Below are positions 37,132 through 46,337 of a DNA stretch of 64,000 nt, piece by piece. The position numbers were made by a program, and so were the translations under genes. The stretch's first letter is position 1. Each line of letters starts with the position of its first letter. Below the pieces are notes generated by a model that did not search any database, was not told the DNA's origin, and was given only the letters and a program-made list of their open reading frames with translations. This DNA comes from Buttiauxella agrestis ATCC 33320 (GTDB lineage: Bacteria > Pseudomonadota > Gammaproteobacteria > Enterobacterales > Enterobacteriaceae), in NCBI RefSeq assembly GCF_000735355.1, contig NZ_JMPI01000006.1, positions 81,069 to 145,068 of the forward strand, written 5' to 3'.

Positions 37132-37985
37132 GTGGTTTATTACCCGGAACGCAAACACGCGCTTTGGAATGTGTTGCAGAGAAGTTTGTCGTCGACTTTG
37201 CCAGAAACAGTGGTGCCATGCGCGAGTCGTGGCGTAGTCAGCACAGCAAAGCCTTTTATCAACGTCTGACGAAGGAATTCATCGGCCAAAGTCAGTTGCA
37301 GAAATGGGCGCTGGACGACGTATTACTGGATGCGCCAGAAGTGACGTTGGCGATGCTCGGGCAGCTTTGCCAGCGGGTTGCCAAAAAGCACCGGGCAATG
37401 GTCAAGGTACAAGAGAGCATGCGTACGCGCGTATCCTATGATGTTCCTGAGATTCGCCAGCAGTTCGTGCAGTTACAGCAACTGCTTGCGCAGCGTATCG
37501 ACAAACTGGAAATTCAATTGAACGCCAGCGATATGACTCATCTGGGGCTGGTGCATTGCGAGCAGGTTATTGCCCGCTGGCAGTCCGGGCATTACTCGGC
37601 ATTTTCTCCGGCCGGTCGCTGTTATATCGCGCTACAAGAGTTGTATTGGGGTGCGTTTGGCGAGGCGCTACGCTTCGGTAATGCATTGCAAACCACTGAG
37701 TTAATTGAGCAAGCACGTGCGCTGGCTATCAGGCAATTAGCGCAAGATGTGAATGCGTCTGTCCGCACTCGCCATTACTACTATGAATGGTTGATGTTCC
37801 CAACAACGCCAGAAATGATGGAAAGCAAAGAAGCGCTGGCATGGCTTGGTGATGATTGTGACAGCGAAAAACACCCGGTTAGTTTTGCTACAACGCAAAC
37901 ACATCAGGGCGTTTCGCTGGGGATGCCGCGTATTTGTTCGGCAATGCGATTGGGTAGTGCGATGGTCGATGAAGTTTTTAATTAA
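37128..37985 (+). CDS. yjcZ: YjcZ family protein, partner gene of crfC
   Basis: 285 residues (E. coli 292), soluble and helix-rich, no known catalytic motif. Starts with ATGA overlap at the crfC stop, so the two are translationally coupled as in E. coli. Conserved stretches include ALQELYWGAFGEALRFGNAL and RHYYYEWLMFPTTPEM. Function not established. Confidence 0.9.
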   Translation: MSGLLPGTQTRALECVAEKFVVDFARNSGAMRESWRSQHSKAFYQRLTKEFIGQSQLQKWALDDVLLDAPEVTLAMLGQLCQRVAKKHRAMVKVQESMRTRVSYDVPEIRQQFVQLQQLLAQRIDKLEIQLNASDMTHLGLVHCEQVIARWQSGHYSAFSPAGRCYIALQELYWGAFGEALRFGNALQTTELIEQARALAIRQLAQDVNASVRTRHYYYEWLMFPTTPEMMESKEALAWLGDDCDSEKHPVSFATTQTHQGVSLGMPRICSAMRLGSAMVDEVFN

Positions 37986-38002
37986 AATAACGAATAACAG
38001 TA

Positions 38003-38038
38003 ATGACTTCTGGAATATATTTATATTCCAGAAGTCAT
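38003..38038 (+). terminator. Long perfect hairpin after yjcZ
   Basis: ATGACTTCTGGAATATA / TATATTCCAGAAGTCAT, 17-bp perfect arms with a 2-base gap, 17 bases after the yjcZ stop. There is no U tract, so it is either an unusual terminator, a bidirectional 3'-end structure, or a protein site. Confidence 0.55.
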
Positions 38039-38063
38039 AATGTTCAGCGATATAATCCCATAA

Positions 38064-38092
38064 CATCGCAAATATGAATAATATTTGCGATG
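38064..38092. repeat. Second perfect inverted repeat after yjcZ
   Basis: CATCGCAAATAT / ATATTTGCGATG, 12-bp perfect arms and a 5-base loop. Lies between the yjcZ hairpin and the beta-glucoside PTS genes, about 185 bases before the EIIB start. Could be an operator for the sugar genes or a second 3' structure. Confidence 0.6.
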
Positions 38093-38277
38093 GAAGTAAC
38101 AGCCCTATCTTACTGTTTATCATGCCTAAAAATTAAGAAGTACCATCATCTGCCTGAAAGTACCAATTGTTAAAATTCATTCTGTGTTGTCCCTCTCTTG
38201 CTGCTTTTTACGGCTCGCCGCAAAATCTAATTTAACGCATGTCGAGCAGAACAAGACTTATTACAAAAGGGGATATG

Positions 38278-38592
38278 ATGAAGAAGATCTTTTTATGCTG
38301 TGCAGCCGGAATGTCTACCAGCATGTTAGTGGAAAAAATGAAGCAGTCCGCCACTCAACGCGATTTTACCGTTGAAATTACGGCGGTGCCGGTTTCTGAT
38401 TTTGACCAAATCATCACTGAAGCAGATGTCATTTTGCTGGGGCCGCAGGTGAAATTTCAACTGAAGAGTTTATCCACCGCTGCCGCTGCGCACGGCGTCC
38501 CTGTTGCAGCCATTGATATGATGCAGTATGGCTCAATGCAAGGTGACAAAGTGCTGGATCACGCCCTGTCTTTACTGAATAACCCACAATAA
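38278..38592 (+). CDS. PTS lactose/cellobiose-family EIIB component
   Basis: 104 residues from ATG 38278, five bases after AAAAGGGG; an adjacent ATG three bases earlier is possible. MKKIFLCCAAGMSTSMLVEK carries the phosphorylated Cys in the CAAGMSTS loop of EIIB-Lac/Cel. Cytoplasmic phosphocarrier that passes phosphate to the sugar bound by EIIC. First of three same-strand genes with gaps of 9 and 1 bases. No EIIA gene accompanies them. Confidence 0.93.
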   Translation: MKKIFLCCAAGMSTSMLVEKMKQSATQRDFTVEITAVPVSDFDQIITEADVILLGPQVKFQLKSLSTAAAAHGVPVAAIDMMQYGSMQGDKVLDHALSLLNNPQ

Positions 38593-38601
38593 GGGCAGGC
38601 T

Positions 38602-39990
38602 ATGAATTACGATTTTCCTGATAATTTCTGGTGGGGAACCGCCACCAGTGCAACACAATCCGAAGGGCATAAATCCGGTGATGGTAAAGGGGAGAATATC
38701 TGGGATTATGCCTCGCACCATTTTAATCAGCGATTTCATAATGGCGTAACTGCCGATGACACCTCGACCTTTTACCAGAATTATCGGGAAGATATTCAGC
38801 TTGCCAAAAATATCGGTCTGAACTCGTTTCGCACCTCTATTTCCTGGTCACGATTAATCCCTGATGGTGATGGGGAAATTAACCCGCAGGCAGTCGATTT
38901 TTACAATTCAGTCATCAACGAACTGCATGACCAGGGTATTGAGCCGTTTATCAACCTGTATCATTTTGATATGCCGATGGCGCTTCAGGAAAAAGGCGGA
39001 TTTGAAAACCGCGAAGTCGTGGATGCGTTCGCCAGATATGCGGAAATCTGCTTCGACCTATTTGGCGATCGCGTCCGTTATTGGTTCACGTTTAATGAGC
39101 CGCTTATCCCGGCAGAAGCCGGATATTTGCATCCGCGTCATTATCCGTATGTGACCAATTTCCGTCGCGCAGCTCAGGTGCTCCATCATATTGTACTGGC
39201 CCACTGCAAAGCCGTTGCAGCCTGGCGACGTATGAATTTGCCGGGAAAAATCGGCATTATCATGGATGTTATTCCGGTCTATCCGCGCAGTGATTCACCG
39301 GAGGATTTACACGCCGCAGAAATGGCAGACTTGTTTTATACCCGCAGTATTAATGAACCTATTTTGCTGGGGCGATATCCTGACGAACTGATAGCGCTGC
39401 TGAAAGAACACGATCAGCTGCCGCAGAGTTTGCCGGGTGACTGCGAGCTTATTGCCAGCACCAAAATTGATTTACTGGGAATAAATTACTACCGCCCTCG
39501 CCGCGTCAAAGCACGTGAAACGCTACTCGAAGAACCGCATGGTTTTGTGCCGGAACGTTTTTTTGAAGAATACATCATGCCGGGTCGCAGGATGAATACA
39601 TCCCGCGGCATTGAGATTTATCCCGCAGCGCTTTATGACATTGCGATGGTGGTGAAAGAGCGTTACGGCAATTTACCGTGGTTTGTTTCTGAAAACGGAA
39701 TCGGTATTTCTGATGAAGAACAGTTCATGGTTAACGGCCAGGTTCAGGATGATTATCGGATTGAATTTCTTCAGGAACATCTGAGTTATTTACATAAAGC
39801 GATGGCCGATGGCAGCAACTGCCTGGGCTATCAAATGTGGACGTTTATCGACTGCTGGTCATGGCAAAATGCTTATAAAAACCGCTACGGCTTTTACCGC
39901 CTGGATTTAGAAACTCAGCAACGCTCATTGAAAAAGTCAGGGCTTTGGTTCCGTTCGGTAATTGAAAATAATGGCTTCGAGAGGGCATAA
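38602..39990 (+). CDS. 6-phospho-beta-glucosidase, glycoside hydrolase family 1
   Basis: 462 residues. GH1 signatures: N-terminal NFWWGTATSATQSEG, acid/base glutamate in WFTFNEP, nucleophile in WFVSENGIG, and TFIDCWSWQNAYKNRYGFY near the C-terminus. It cleaves phosphorylated beta-glucosides delivered by the PTS into glucose 6-phosphate and an aglycone or glucose. The set of residues typical of 6-phospho substrates was not traced in detail; the PTS context supports it. Confidence 0.93.
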   Translation: MNYDFPDNFWWGTATSATQSEGHKSGDGKGENIWDYASHHFNQRFHNGVTADDTSTFYQNYREDIQLAKNIGLNSFRTSISWSRLIPDGDGEINPQAVDFYNSVINELHDQGIEPFINLYHFDMPMALQEKGGFENREVVDAFARYAEICFDLFGDRVRYWFTFNEPLIPAEAGYLHPRHYPYVTNFRRAAQVLHHIVLAHCKAVAAWRRMNLPGKIGIIMDVIPVYPRSDSPEDLHAAEMADLFYTRSINEPILLGRYPDELIALLKEHDQLPQSLPGDCELIASTKIDLLGINYYRPRRVKARETLLEEPHGFVPERFFEEYIMPGRRMNTSRGIEIYPAALYDIAMVVKERYGNLPWFVSENGIGISDEEQFMVNGQVQDDYRIEFLQEHLSYLHKAMADGSNCLGYQMWTFIDCWSWQNAYKNRYGFYRLDLETQQRSLKKSGLWFRSVIENNGFERA

Positions 39991-39991
39991 G

Positions 39992-41314
39992 ATGTCTTAC
40001 TTTGAAAGACTGGCTGAAAAGATGCTCCCGGTGGCGAATGCCATCGGCAATCAGCGTCATATGCAGGCAATCCGCAACGGGCTGATTTCTATTTTGCCAC
40101 TGACGATTGTGGGTTCATTTTTCGTTATTTTACTCAATATTCCGATCAAAGGTTATATGGACTTTATCGCGCCATGGCGCGATATGCTGGATGTTCCCTT
40201 TCGCTTCACCGTCGGGCTGATGTCGCTGTACGCCGCCTTTACCATCGGCTCGTTCCTCGGGAAAAGTTATAAACTCAACGATATTACCAGCGGGCTATTA
40301 GCGATGCTGGCGACGCTGCTGATGATTGTGCCCGTCAACATTAAACAAGGGGTTACTGTTGCCGGAGATGTGGTGTCGGGGCGTTATATTCCAATCACAT
40401 CGTTAAGTTCCCAGGGGTTATTTGGCGCAATTATTTCATCGTTAATCGCCATCGAGATTTATCGTTTTATAAAAGTCAGAAATATCGAAATTAAAATGCC
40501 GGAAGGTGTGCCGCCGGTTGTAGCCAGTTCGTTCTCAGCGTTGTTCCCGACGCTCGCCGTGGTGCTGGTTTTCTGGATCCCGCGTCACTTCTTTAATATT
40601 GATATTAACGCCATCATCAGCTTCATTATTATGCCGCTCAAAGGGTTTATGACCGGCACGAATCTGTTTGGCGGTATTGTGACTCAATTCTTTATCGACC
40701 TGTTCTGGGTGTTTGGTATCCACGGTCATGCAGTGATGGGGCCGCTGATTCGTCCACTTTGGGATCAGGCGATTGTGCAGAATATGGAGATGTTCCAGGC
40801 CGGAACCAGCGCCTATGAGCTGCCGAATATCTTCACCGAGCAATTCTTCCAGTGGTATGCGCAGATGGGCGGGACGGGCTCCACACTGGCGTTAGTGGTG
40901 CTGTTTATTCGTTCTAAAGCGATATATCTGAAACAACTGGGGAAATTATCGTTTATTCCAGGGTTATTTAATATCAATGAGCCAATGATATTTGGTGCAC
41001 CGATAGTGATGAACCCGATTCTGGCGGTGCCGTTTATTCTGGCACCGATGGTGAATACCGTGGTGGTGTATCTGTTTACTATCACCGGGCTTATTCCGCG
41101 TATGATGGTGAAACCACCGTTTACCATTCCAGCCCCGCTCGGCGCGTTGATTACCACCAACTGGAACCTGATTGCCTGCGGGCTGGTGTTTATCTGTTTC
41201 TTTATTTCTCTGGCGATTTATTACCCGTTCTTCAAGGTATACGAGAAAAAAATGCTGGAAACTCAGCAGCAGCAACAAGAAGAAGAGAAAGCAAAGCAAC
41301 TGGCTGATGCATAA
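39992..41314 (+). CDS. PTS lactose/cellobiose-family EIIC permease
   Basis: 440 residues from ATG 39992, one base after the GH1 stop. MSYFERLAEKMLPVANAIGN is the typical EIIC-Cel start; about ten membrane segments follow, with the sugar-site region GIHGHAVMGPLIRPLWDQ and PGLFNINEPMIFGAPIVMNP (NEP motif). The C-terminal tail is Gln/Glu-rich (TQQQQQEEEKAKQLADA). Imports and phosphorylates a beta-glucoside such as cellobiose or an aryl-glucoside; EIIA must come from elsewhere. Confidence 0.93.
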   Translation: MSYFERLAEKMLPVANAIGNQRHMQAIRNGLISILPLTIVGSFFVILLNIPIKGYMDFIAPWRDMLDVPFRFTVGLMSLYAAFTIGSFLGKSYKLNDITSGLLAMLATLLMIVPVNIKQGVTVAGDVVSGRYIPITSLSSQGLFGAIISSLIAIEIYRFIKVRNIEIKMPEGVPPVVASSFSALFPTLAVVLVFWIPRHFFNIDINAIISFIIMPLKGFMTGTNLFGGIVTQFFIDLFWVFGIHGHAVMGPLIRPLWDQAIVQNMEMFQAGTSAYELPNIFTEQFFQWYAQMGGTGSTLALVVLFIRSKAIYLKQLGKLSFIPGLFNINEPMIFGAPIVMNPILAVPFILAPMVNTVVVYLFTITGLIPRMMVKPPFTIPAPLGALITTNWNLIACGLVFICFFISLAIYYPFFKVYEKKMLETQQQQQEEEKAKQLADA

Positions 41315-41330
41315 AACTGACTCAGGGTGT

Positions 41331-41375
41331 TCACGCTTACATGGGAAGGATTTTTCCCTTCTCATGTAAGCGTGA
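41331..41375 (+). terminator. Long hairpin ending the beta-glucoside PTS operon
   Basis: TCACGCTTACATG...AAGG / CCTT...CATGTAAGCGTGA with ATTTTT in the loop, 17 bases after the EIIC stop. Thirteen outer base pairs are perfect. No U tract follows, so termination efficiency is uncertain. Confidence 0.6.
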
Positions 41376-41430
41376 GACGGTTGTATTCAAAAATAACAAT
41401 TAAGATTCAAACGTAATAATTGAAATCCCT

Positions 41431-41511
41431 ATCCTACGTATGTAGTCCAAAATAGATCATTCAAATATGATCGAAATCATTTTTCTCCATTATTCCTACA
41501 GGGTGTAAATA
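41431..41511 (+). promoter_or_regulatory. Candidate EvgA-type sites upstream of evgA
   Basis: Two inverted repeats: ATCCTACGTATGTAGTCC at 41431-41448 and TTCCTACAGGGTGTAAAT at 41493-41510. Both resemble, as I recall it, the E. coli EvgA box TTCYTACANNTGTARGAA; the second has three rather than two spacer bases. They lie 115-195 bases before evgA, fitting autoregulation. Confidence 0.5.
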
Positions 41512-41625
41512 TTTAAGAACACTTTGCCAGTGATGTTAAAATTTAATCTACGCCAGAATCATCTCTAAAAGTAATAATATTACGCGCTTCGCTGTTTCCT
41601 TTTCATACCAGGATGTTTTAACGCA

Positions 41626-42240
41626 ATGAACGCGATAATCGTTGACGATCACCCATTGGCGCGTATAGCCATTCGCAATTTGCTGGACACCAATGGCATC
41701 ACTGTCACCACCGAGCTGGACAGCGGTGAGCAGGTGGTGCAAACCGTAGAAAGACTCAAACCTGAACTGCTGATTATTGACGTCGATATCCCCGGTCTTA
41801 GCGGTATCGAAGTGCTGGAGCAATTACGAAAGCGGCACTATCTCGGCATTATTATTATCATCTCTGCCAAGAATGAACTGTTCTACGGTAAACGTAGCGC
41901 CGAATTTGGTGCCAATGGATTTGTGAGCAAAAAAGAGGGGATGAACAATATCCTCGCGGCTATCGAGGCGGCAAAAAATGGCTACAGCTATTTCCCTTTC
42001 TCTCTCGAACGCTTTAGCGGTTCGACCCTCACCGAACAGGATAAGCTGGATACCTTGTCTACCCAGGAGATGAAGGTATTACGCTATATCCTCAATGGCA
42101 TTGATTACACCACCATTGCCAGCAAAATGAATATCAGTAATAAAACCGTGAGCACCTATAAAAGCCGCTTAATGGAAAAGTTAGACTGTTCTTCATTAAT
42201 GGAACTTTACGATTACGCGCAAAGAAATAAAATAGGGTAA
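41626..42240 (+). CDS. evgA: EvgA response regulator, NarL/LuxR family
   Basis: 204 residues, the E. coli length, and similar throughout. Receiver domain with acidic pocket IIVDDHP, phosphoacceptor Asp52 (LLIIDVDIPG) and Lys in FVSKKEGMNNI; C-terminal LuxR-type helix-turn-helix (LSTQEMKVLRYILNG, NISNKTVSTYKSRLMEKLDC). In E. coli EvgA activates acid-resistance and efflux genes. Followed after 4 bases by evgS. Confidence 0.95.
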   Translation: MNAIIVDDHPLARIAIRNLLDTNGITVTTELDSGEQVVQTVERLKPELLIIDVDIPGLSGIEVLEQLRKRHYLGIIIIISAKNELFYGKRSAEFGANGFVSKKEGMNNILAAIEAAKNGYSYFPFSLERFSGSTLTEQDKLDTLSTQEMKVLRYILNGIDYTTIASKMNISNKTVSTYKSRLMEKLDCSSLMELYDYAQRNKIG

Positions 42241-42244
42241 TACG

Positions 42245-45200
42245 ATGCGATCTGGTTTATCTATTTATCTGGTAGCACTGTTTTGCTTGAGTATATTTTC
42301 GGTTCCGGCGGCGACGCATTCCATTGAGCTGAAAAGTAATTATCATCCGGCGCAACTGGATGTCCGTTTAAACGCTGAAGAAACGCGTTGGCTGGCGTAT
42401 AAAACCACCTTAACGATCGGTACCTGGTTGCCGGAAGTCTCGCCTATTGATTACGAAAGCGGTGGCGAACTTTACCAGGGCGTGAATGCGGATTACCTCG
42501 CGTTGCTGCAAAAAAATATCAACACTAAAATCGCTATCAAACAATATGATAACGAAAAGGAAGCGTTGGCTGCGCTATCGCGAAATGAAGTCGATACTTT
42601 GCTGACTCAACTCTCCGACCGTGAAGAGGTTGGCAGCCATTTGCTGCGCACTTCCGCGCTGATTAAGACCTGGCCGACGCTGGTTACTTCGCTGAAAAAC
42701 ACGCTGCTGCCGCTCAAGAGTGACAAACAAGTGACGGTGGCTTGTGTGCGCGGTTGTTCGTTTCTCGATGTGATTAAAGTGGCTTTCCCGAAAGCTAAAA
42801 TTACCTTTTATGATAGTGATTATCAGGCGCTGTCATCGGTCATGTCCGGGGTTAACCAATATTTTATTGGCAACAATGTCACCACCGGGAATTGCATCTC
42901 GAAATATTTCTCACAATCGCTGGTTATTACTCACTACTTTAATAAACAGGAGCAATATAACTATTTTGTTACCAACCAAAATCAGCCGCTATTGCGAAAT
43001 ATCCTTGAGCGTTTCATTACTTCTATCAGCAACGAAACGCATATGCGGGTGATGCAGAACTGGTTGAATCGCGGCAATCTCTCCTATCTTAATTCGCCGA
43101 TCCCTTTTAGCCGTGAAGAGGAAGAGTGGCTTAAAAAGCACCCTAAAGTCCGGGTGTTGATTAACCCAAACTACCCGCCGTTTACGCTGATCGATAGCGA
43201 CGGTGAATTGCGCGGCATTATGGCGGATTTACTCAATATTATTCAGTTGCAAACCGGCCTTGAGTTTCAACCGGTCATCGTCAATTCCAACCGCGAAATG
43301 ACGGAGAAAATGAAGCCTGGTCAATGGGATATGATTCCCGCTGCCACGCTCAGCAGTGAGCCGCAGCGCTTTATCTCGTTTAGCGACCCGCTGATGAATG
43401 TCTCGTTTGTGCTGGTGACGGCACACCGCGAAAACGCCAGTCTGCTGCTTGCAAAACCGCAGCGCATTGCCGTGGCCGCAGGGCAAATTTTGACGCGTGA
43501 CTTAAGGAAACGGTTCCCGCAGGCGACCTGGGTTGAAATAGACAATGTCAGCGTGGCGATGAGAATGGTGGAGGAGGGCGAGGTTGACGCCGCAATAACT
43601 ACCGAGCTTTCAGCGCGTTATATGATTGACCATTACTACCCGCAGAACATGCACTACATGCGTTTGCCGGGCATGCCGAGTGCGTCGCTGAGTTTTGCGA
43701 TGGCGCGTGACGAACCAGAACTCAAGTCCATTTTGGGTAAGGCGCTACAGGCGATTCCTCCGCGTGACATTCTCCAAATGACGGAGAAGTGGTCGAAAAT
43801 ATCCAGCGTGCAAATCGATACCTGGAGCCTGTACAGCAAGCAGTTTTATCAGCTGGTGATTTTCGCGTTGGTGTTGATTGCCATCAGCCTCGCCTGGGGG
43901 CTGTCGCTGTCGCGAGAAGTGCGTAAAAGAAAACAATCCCAACGTGAACTTGAAGAACAGCTTTACCTCAAAGAGGCGCTTTCTCACGAGTTAGAAGCGG
44001 AAAAAGATAAAGCCATTCAGGCGACTAAAGCGAAAAGCCGCTTCCTGGCGAGCATGAGCCATGAACTGCGCACGCCGGTGAGTTCAATAGTCGGTTTTTT
44101 AGAGTTGCTGTCCGGGTCAGATCTCAGTGCCAGCCAGCGTAAAGAAGCGATAGCCCTGGCGGGAGCAACGGCGCAATCATTGCTGGGGCTGATTGGTAAG
44201 ATTCTGGATGTCGATAAAATTGAGTCCGGTAAATATCAAATTGCTCCGCAATGGACGGATTTATCGCAACTGATCGACTTGCAGTGCCATTCGTTCGATG
44301 CGCTTGCCCGGCAAAAAGGGATTGCGCTGCGTTGCATCAGCCATCTGGCTGCCGACCAGCGGGTGTTGGTTGATCCGCAGGCATTGCGGCAAATACTCAC
44401 GAATCTGGTGGGAAATGCGCTGAAATTTACCGAAAAAGGGCATATCCAGGTTTCGGCTCGCCTGATTCCTGAAGATGAAAAACACGGCACGCTGGTTGTC
44501 ACGGTGAGTGATACCGGCTGCGGCATTAGCCCGGAAGAACAGGAGATGCTGTTCCATCGTTATGCGCAGGCGCGCCAGGGGCGCGAACAAACCGGCTCTG
44601 GCTTAGGGCTGGTTATCTGCAAAGAGCTGGTGACGCTGATGGGCGGCACTCTTGAGCTGACTAGCCGCCAGTCGCAGGGCACCACATTTACGATAACGCT
44701 GGACGTTGAAACCGGGCGCCAAACGCTGACGCCGACGCGTGATACTCCCGCAGCACTATCGCCCCTGCCGCGTTTGTCGATTCTGATTGCGGACGATAAT
44801 CCGACTAACCGTCTGTTGCTCAAGCGCCAGTTGAACGCCATTGGTTACAACGTGGATGAAGCCTGTGACGGTGAAGAAGCGGAGGCGAAAATCCTCAATA
44901 AGCCGTACGACTTGTTGATAACGGACGTCAATATGCCGAAGAAAGATGGCCTGGAATTGACGGCATCTTTGCGCCGCCAGAATCAGCGCCTGCAAATTTG
45001 GGGGCTGACCGCCAGCGCGCTTTCGCAATCGCGCGAGCAATGCCTGCAAAGCGGGATGGATGAGTGCCTGTTTAAACCGGTGTCGGTTCAAACGCTGACG
45101 CATGAGTTGAGCAAACTCGATACTGGCCGTGCGTCGCCTGGCGTCACCCGTCATTTAAAGCTCAGCATTCTGACCGAGAATACCGGCGGTGACAGGAAGT

Positions 45201-45487
45201 TAATGAATGAAATTCTGGAAACTTTCCGCGAAGCCTCTGCCAATGATTTGCAGGCGGTCGTGCGCTCCATCGAACTCGATGAGCCGCAGAAATTTTTGCA
45301 CGCGTTACACCGTTTGCATGGCTCAGCGCAAATACTGGAAATCACTGCTTTGCAGAAAGTTTGCGAACCATTTGAGTCACGTCGCCATGATGCGCTGCCG
45401 CTTGAGGAGCGACGGGAGGCGTTAGAGGAAATTGCGACAGTTATGCGTGAAATCGAGGTGGAGATAGAGAGTTTGATGAGCCATTAA
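42245..45487 (+). CDS. evgS: EvgS-type unorthodox hybrid sensor kinase lacking the PAS domain
   Basis: 1,080 residues, about 117 fewer than E. coli EvgS (1,197). Signal peptide (~1-22), two periplasmic SBP-type Venus-flytrap domains (~50-275 and ~290-510), one membrane segment (~533-555), a short coiled coil, HisKA with His606 (SMSHELRTPVS), HATPase (NLVGNALKF, DTGCGIS, GSGLGL), receiver with Asp894 (LLITDVNMP), and HPt with His1025 (LHRLHGSAQ). In E. coli a cytoplasmic PAS domain lies between membrane segment and HisKA; here KEALSHELEAEKDKAIQATK joins the two flanks directly. Phosphorelay His-Asp-His to EvgA Asp52 is therefore intact, but the redox/quinone input ascribed to the PAS linker should be missing. 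Confidence 0.94.
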   Translation: MRSGLSIYLVALFCLSIFSVPAATHSIELKSNYHPAQLDVRLNAEETRWLAYKTTLTIGTWLPEVSPIDYESGGELYQGVNADYLALLQKNINTKIAIKQYDNEKEALAALSRNEVDTLLTQLSDREEVGSHLLRTSALIKTWPTLVTSLKNTLLPLKSDKQVTVACVRGCSFLDVIKVAFPKAKITFYDSDYQALSSVMSGVNQYFIGNNVTTGNCISKYFSQSLVITHYFNKQEQYNYFVTNQNQPLLRNILERFITSISNETHMRVMQNWLNRGNLSYLNSPIPFSREEEEWLKKHPKVRVLINPNYPPFTLIDSDGELRGIMADLLNIIQLQTGLEFQPVIVNSNREMTEKMKPGQWDMIPAATLSSEPQRFISFSDPLMNVSFVLVTAHRENASLLLAKPQRIAVAAGQILTRDLRKRFPQATWVEIDNVSVAMRMVEEGEVDAAITTELSARYMIDHYYPQNMHYMRLPGMPSASLSFAMARDEPELKSILGKALQAIPPRDILQMTEKWSKISSVQIDTWSLYSKQFYQLVIFALVLIAISLAWGLSLSREVRKRKQSQRELEEQLYLKEALSHELEAEKDKAIQATKAKSRFLASMSHELRTPVSSIVGFLELLSGSDLSASQRKEAIALAGATAQSLLGLIGKILDVDKIESGKYQIAPQWTDLSQLIDLQCHSFDALARQKGIALRCISHLAADQRVLVDPQALRQILTNLVGNALKFTEKGHIQVSARLIPEDEKHGTLVVTVSDTGCGISPEEQEMLFHRYAQARQGREQTGSGLGLVICKELVTLMGGTLELTSRQSQGTTFTITLDVETGRQTLTPTRDTPAALSPLPRLSILIADDNPTNRLLLKRQLNAIGYNVDEACDGEEAEAKILNKPYDLLITDVNMPKKDGLELTASLRRQNQRLQIWGLTASALSQSREQCLQSGMDECLFKPVSVQTLTHELSKLDTGRASPGVTRHLKLSILTENTGGDRKLMNEILETFREASANDLQAVVRSIELDEPQKFLHALHRLHGSAQILEITALQKVCEPFESRRHDALPLEERREALEEIATVMREIEVEIESLMSH

Positions 45488-45492
45488 AAATA

Positions 45493-45570
45493 GGTGGATG
45501 ACGCTTGCGCTTATCTACCCTACGAAACCGGAATCGAAATCGTAGGCGGATAAGCGCAGCGTCATCCTGC
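45493..45570. repeat. REP pair between evgS and yfdX
   Basis: GGTGGATGACGCTTGCGCTTATCTACCCTAC and GTAGGCGGATAAGCGCAGC-GTCATCCTG, inverted and slightly degenerate, in the gap between convergent genes. Confidence 0.85.
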
Positions 45571-45586
45571 ATCCGGCATGATAATT

Positions 45587-46216
45587 TTAGTTGCTGGCAG
45601 CAAACATTTCGCTATCCACCACGATGCCGTCTTCCGCACTTTTCAGCACCAGATTCGCTTCATAGTATTTGCCATCCGCCAGCATTTTTTGTGCTGTAGC
45701 CACCGCTTTGCGGGTCTGGTTCAGCGGCATTAAATACTGATCTTCCATCACGCCAATTCCGGCCAGACGCAGTGTATCAATCGCGCCTTTCTGGTCGCCT
45801 TTAGCCAGTTTTGAGTTGGCAGATTTGATGGCGCTCTCTTTTTCTGGTGTCGCGATATAGTCTTCAGACAGCGCAACGGTGGCGTTAATAATCACATACT
45901 GGTCGTCAATCATCTTCGCTTTAGCGTTGGTTTTAACGAATTTCTTCCAGTCGGTACTGTCGTCTTTCAGAAGCGTTGCGGCGTCATCTGTCAGCTTTTT
46001 GGCGCTGGCTGGAACGCCATGGAACAGCGCGAGACGGGCAAGCTGAATATCGCGCATCGCATTTGCACCCTGAACGGCAATCTGCATCACATCAGTGGCT
46101 TCTTTTTGTATCTGAGCGGTTGCCGCAGTTTGCGCCGCAGTATTTGCCGTCGCCGCCATAACCGATGCGGAACACATCATCGTTGCCATCATGCCTGCCA
46201 GAATTAATTTTTTCAT
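45587..46216 (-). CDS. yfdX: YfdX-family periplasmic protein
   Basis: 209 residues from ATG 46216, preceded by AAGGAGAAGAAA; the open frame upstream is not needed. Signal peptide [21 protein letters not shown]. The mature protein is helical and Ala/Lys-rich with YfdX features ([37 protein letters not shown]). In E. coli yfdX lies close to evgAS and is strongly induced by EvgA; roles in acid or envelope stress have been proposed. Divergent from hdeD, with a candidate EvgA site between them. Confidence 0.9.
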   Translation of the reverse strand: MKKLILAGMMATMMCSASVMAATANTAAQTAATAQIQKEATDVMQIAVQGANAMRDIQLARLALFHGVPASAKKLTDDAATLLKDDSTDWKKFVKTNAKAKMIDDQYVIINATVALSEDYIATPEKESAIKSANSKLAKGDQKGAIDTLRLAGIGVMEDQYLMPLNQTRKAVATAQKMLADGKYYEANLVLKSAEDGIVVDSEMFAASN

Positions 46217-46319
46217 TTTCTTCTCCTTAATAAACCAGGTGGTTATCACCGAACGCCATCAGAATAAAAAATAACTGTCACGATGAAAATCAGAGCGCCG
46301 AATGAATAATGCAGGTGCA

Positions 46320-46337
46320 GTCTTACAAATGTCGGAA
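46320..46337. promoter_or_regulatory. Candidate EvgA box between yfdX and hdeD
   Basis: GTCTTACAAATGTCGGAA is an 18-base near-palindrome: left half (G)TCTTACA, two spacer bases, right half TGTCGGAA. It fits 16 of 18 positions of TTCYTACANNTGTARGAA as recalled. It sits about 105 bases from yfdX and 110 from hdeD, suited to control both. Confidence 0.55.
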
